In this document: positions 61,750 through 64,000 of the stretch, in pieces | Layout of the letters: every line of letters begins with the position of its first letter | Position numbering within the stretch: the stretch's first letter is position 1 | NCBI GenBank assembly: GCA_027625915.1 | Contig: JANTQA010000030.1 | Coordinates: forward strand, 3,720,001-3,784,000 | Origin: Anaeramoeba flamelloides | Taxonomy: Eukaryota > Metamonada > Anaeramoebidae | DNA: 64,000 nt | Direction: 5' to 3' | Made by a program: the position numbers and the translations under genes | The notes under the pieces: model-generated | The model's database searches: none | Seen by the model: only the letters and a program-made list of their open reading frames with translations | What the model was told of the DNA's origin: nothing

Positions 61750-62227
61750 ATTTTGCTTTACTAAAACAAAGATGAAAAAAAAAAATGTTTTAATATTTGG
61801 CAACTCGGTGTGGAAAGGTTCATTGAAAGGGGCTCCTTTTATGTTCTACAAATGAAATTTTGTTCTTCTTTTTTATCATACCAACGGTTTAATATACTTG
61901 AAAAATTAAAATGGATTTCTTCATTCAATTTTTACACTAAGATAGTCAAGGATTTATGGTAGGCAACTTTGTAAGGGTCTAATCCCCCGATTTTCGTGAA
62001 AGTGTCTCTCATTTCACATCTTTAAGCAGAAAGTTTTTTTTTTTGAAAAGAATAATTTTTAACAAGTATTAACTTTGATGAAACGTTGTTTTAGTATACG
62101 TAATTTCTTATACTTCGCTTCAGTCAAAACTTATTGTGATAGAATATCAAAAATTACTCAAAATCAATTTTTTTAATTTTACATATTTTTTCAATTTTTA
62201 ATTTGACCAAGAAAAGTTTTCAACAAA
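61750..62227. other. Divergent intergenic region
   Basis: Lies between the minus-strand zinc-finger gene and the plus-strand candidate at 62228, so it would hold both promoters. A short GC-richer patch (61965-62010) contains CTAATCCCCCGATTTTCGTG and GTGTCTCTCAT. The latter word also occurs in the patch at 4110-4120. Confidence 0.4.
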
Positions 62228-62647
62228 ATGAAATCAGTTGAGTTGAAGAATTTAATGTTATCAACAAAGGTGTTGCGGTAATTAATTTCGTTTTATGATT
62301 GTAACTTTTTTTTGAATGCTTGCTTAGTCTTGTTTATTGTTATCCAAAATGACCCTGTAAAAATCCAATAAAAGGTTATGTATTAAATTATCTTTTTATA
62401 AACTAATATTTCTTTACTTTGAACAAGTTTAATAATCTACACACATTTTATGGAAAATAAGACATCAAATATGAGTTTTTTGTTGAAATATTATTTCATT
62501 TTCTCAATTACAAGAAAAATAAGTGAATTTATTAGATTGTTTCTCTTATTAAAATTATTTTACAGAAAGGTCGATAAAAAGGGTCCAACACCGACAAATG
62601 AATTGGTGTTTAAAATTCAGTTTTTTTTATTTCTAATCCCATCTTGA
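62228..62647 (+). CDS. Candidate 5' exons of an unrecognised gene
   Basis: An ATG at 62228 opens MKSVELKNLMLSTKVL and reaches the donor GTAATT (62278). The acceptor TTATTTTACAG (62565) joins in phase and continues KVDKKGPTPTNEL. After this the frame becomes hydrophobic and stops at 62647, so a further donor (GTGTTT near 62606) and later exons are likely. Any later exons would be separated from this by the element at 62685-63559 or lie past the window. No family was recognised. Confidence 0.35.
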
Positions 62648-62684
62648 TTGAACTTTTCCTTTTTTGAAAAAAAAGTTATTCAAT

Positions 62685-63559
62685 ATTGTGAAAAAAATTT
62701 GAGTATATAAAAAAAAATTGGGTCAAACCAAAAATTTGTTTTGGTTTTTTAACTCGTAGATATTGGCAAAATGTTATTTTATGAAAGTAAAATTTTATGA
62801 ACAAATCTTATATTCATGAAAAAACAAAAGTCATTAACAATGAAAATTATCAGAAAAAAATATTATTTCGTTGCATTTTGACCCTTCGGAATTGCTATGG
62901 AATGTAAAAAGATATATACATAAAATTTTTATTAAAAATTTTATTAAATCTAAGATAACTATTTAAGTCGAAATATTCAAATATATTAATTCAATAAGAT
63001 ATTTATCATTGTTAGATAACGTAAATTTATCAAGGATAATCTTAAATACTCTTTTAAACCATATTGAATCAAATAATCTTTCAAAAAAAAGATATTTATT
63101 TAAAATAGATTGTTTTCCACTAATGTTTTACAATCAAAAAGACAAAATAATGAAATATTAAGATTTTAGAAAGTATTTAAATTTTGTAAATCCACATATA
63201 CCAAACCTTTAATTTAAAACGATTATTAATTTTTGGTCTTCCCAAATAATGACTAACTTGATCTTGGAATGTAATCTAAGAAAAAATTATTAACATTTTT
63301 AGTCTAATGTACCATTAAAAGTCAATTTTTATATTTTTAACGTTACAAAGCGATTCTAAAGAGTCAAAATGAAACGAAATAATACTTGTTTTAAAAATTA
63401 TAATTAGTAATGACTTTTTTTTTTCATTAATGTAAGATTTGTTCATAAAATTTTACTTTGATCAAAAATCATTTTGCCAATATCTACAAGTTAAAAAACC
63501 AAAACAAATTTTTGGTTTGACCCAATTTTTTTTTCTAGTACTCAATTTTTTTTCACAAT
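62685..63559. mobile_element. Long-TIR element, 875 bp
   Basis: Terminal inverted repeats of about 155 bp. The left starts ATTGTGAAAAAAATTTGAGTA. The right, read on the other strand, starts CATTGTGAAAAAAAATTGAG. Both continue through TTGGGTCAAACCAAAAATTTG, TATTGGCAAAATG and TTTTATGAACAAATCTTA. The interior (about 565 bp) has no coding frame. No clear target duplication was identified. Confidence 0.8.
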
Positions 63560-64000
63560 GGTCAACTAAAAAGTGTTTTTGACTTTAAGCCTTTACCAAA
63601 ATTTAGACCATGAACATTTTTTTTTGAAGAACTTAGAAATAATAGAAAAAGATATATATAACATATAAACAAGGAATAGGGCTTATAGATTTATTTTAAA
63701 AAAAAATATAGGAAAGATATCGAGAGAATAAATTGTAATTTTTTCCTTAAAGAAAGAAAATTCTCATTTTTTTTTTGAATTTTAAGTGCGTTGGTTCATT
63801 TTATCAATTTTGAGTGAAGTGCTTCTGAGAAATAGAATTATTAAAATAATTTCTTTATTCAAATAAATGTATTAATTTTTAAAATAAAGGAGTGGAATAG
63901 TCAAGTATTAGTAACCCCTATTTACTTTACAATTAAAAAAAAAAAAAGGAATCAAAATACTGCTATATTACAATTTATGTTTGGAAATTTTTACTTGATT
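63560..64000. other. Window end, no gene seen
   Basis: AT-rich DNA; no supportable exon. Later exons of the candidate gene at 62228 could begin here or beyond. Confidence 0.3.

Overview
The window is nuclear DNA from a very AT-rich unicellular eukaryote. Every gene that can be modelled is interrupted by GT-AG introns, stops follow the standard code, and the proteins carry long runs of Asn, Lys and Lys-Glu. The nearest style I know is Anaeramoeba (free-living metamonad amoebae); Dictyostelium-type amoebae are less likely because genes here are sparse and some introns run to several kilobases. The assignment is inference. No rRNA, tRNA or CRISPR was seen.

Genes in order: a coiled-coil protein (5.7-6.8 kb, +); a small four-helix membrane protein resembling COPI-associated/Tvp Golgi proteins (11.7-12.7 kb, +); an eIF2-alpha-kinase-type kinase with two large insertions (18.3-20.4 kb, +); a 1,666-residue Numb-associated (AAK1/Ark1-type) kinase fused to an ANTH phosphoinositide/clathrin-adaptor domain (27.2-37.0 kb, +); convergent to it an ACAP-type BAR-PH-ArfGAP-ankyrin protein (51.4-39.3 kb, -); a protein with an anticodon-binding-like fold and helical tail (59.0-56.9 kb, -); and a CCCH zinc-finger protein (61.7-61.0 kb, -), with a probable divergent gene start at 62.2 kb. 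Several short spliced reading frames (13.0, 17.0-17.4, 21.7 and 62.2 kb) are listed as candidates. A decayed coding stretch lies at 4.9-5.5 kb.

The coherent theme is membrane traffic: the COPI/Tvp-like protein, the NAK-ANTH kinase (kinase, many DPF adaptor motifs and membrane-binding ANTH domain in one chain) and the ACAP protein (membrane curvature, phosphoinositide binding, Arf-GTP hydrolysis). The NAK-ANTH fusion is the most interesting coding find.

Most of the rest is mobile-element debris: TTAA-flanked elements with GGGAYTAG ends, long-TIR elements with TA target sites, perfect foldbacks, and several dispersed families (labelled A, B, C, E, F, G, I and J). Two pairs of family copies show filled and empty insertion sites. 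Such insertions have swollen three introns to 2.0, 3.7 and 6.2 kb. All exon models were built by hand from splice signals, phase and family motifs.
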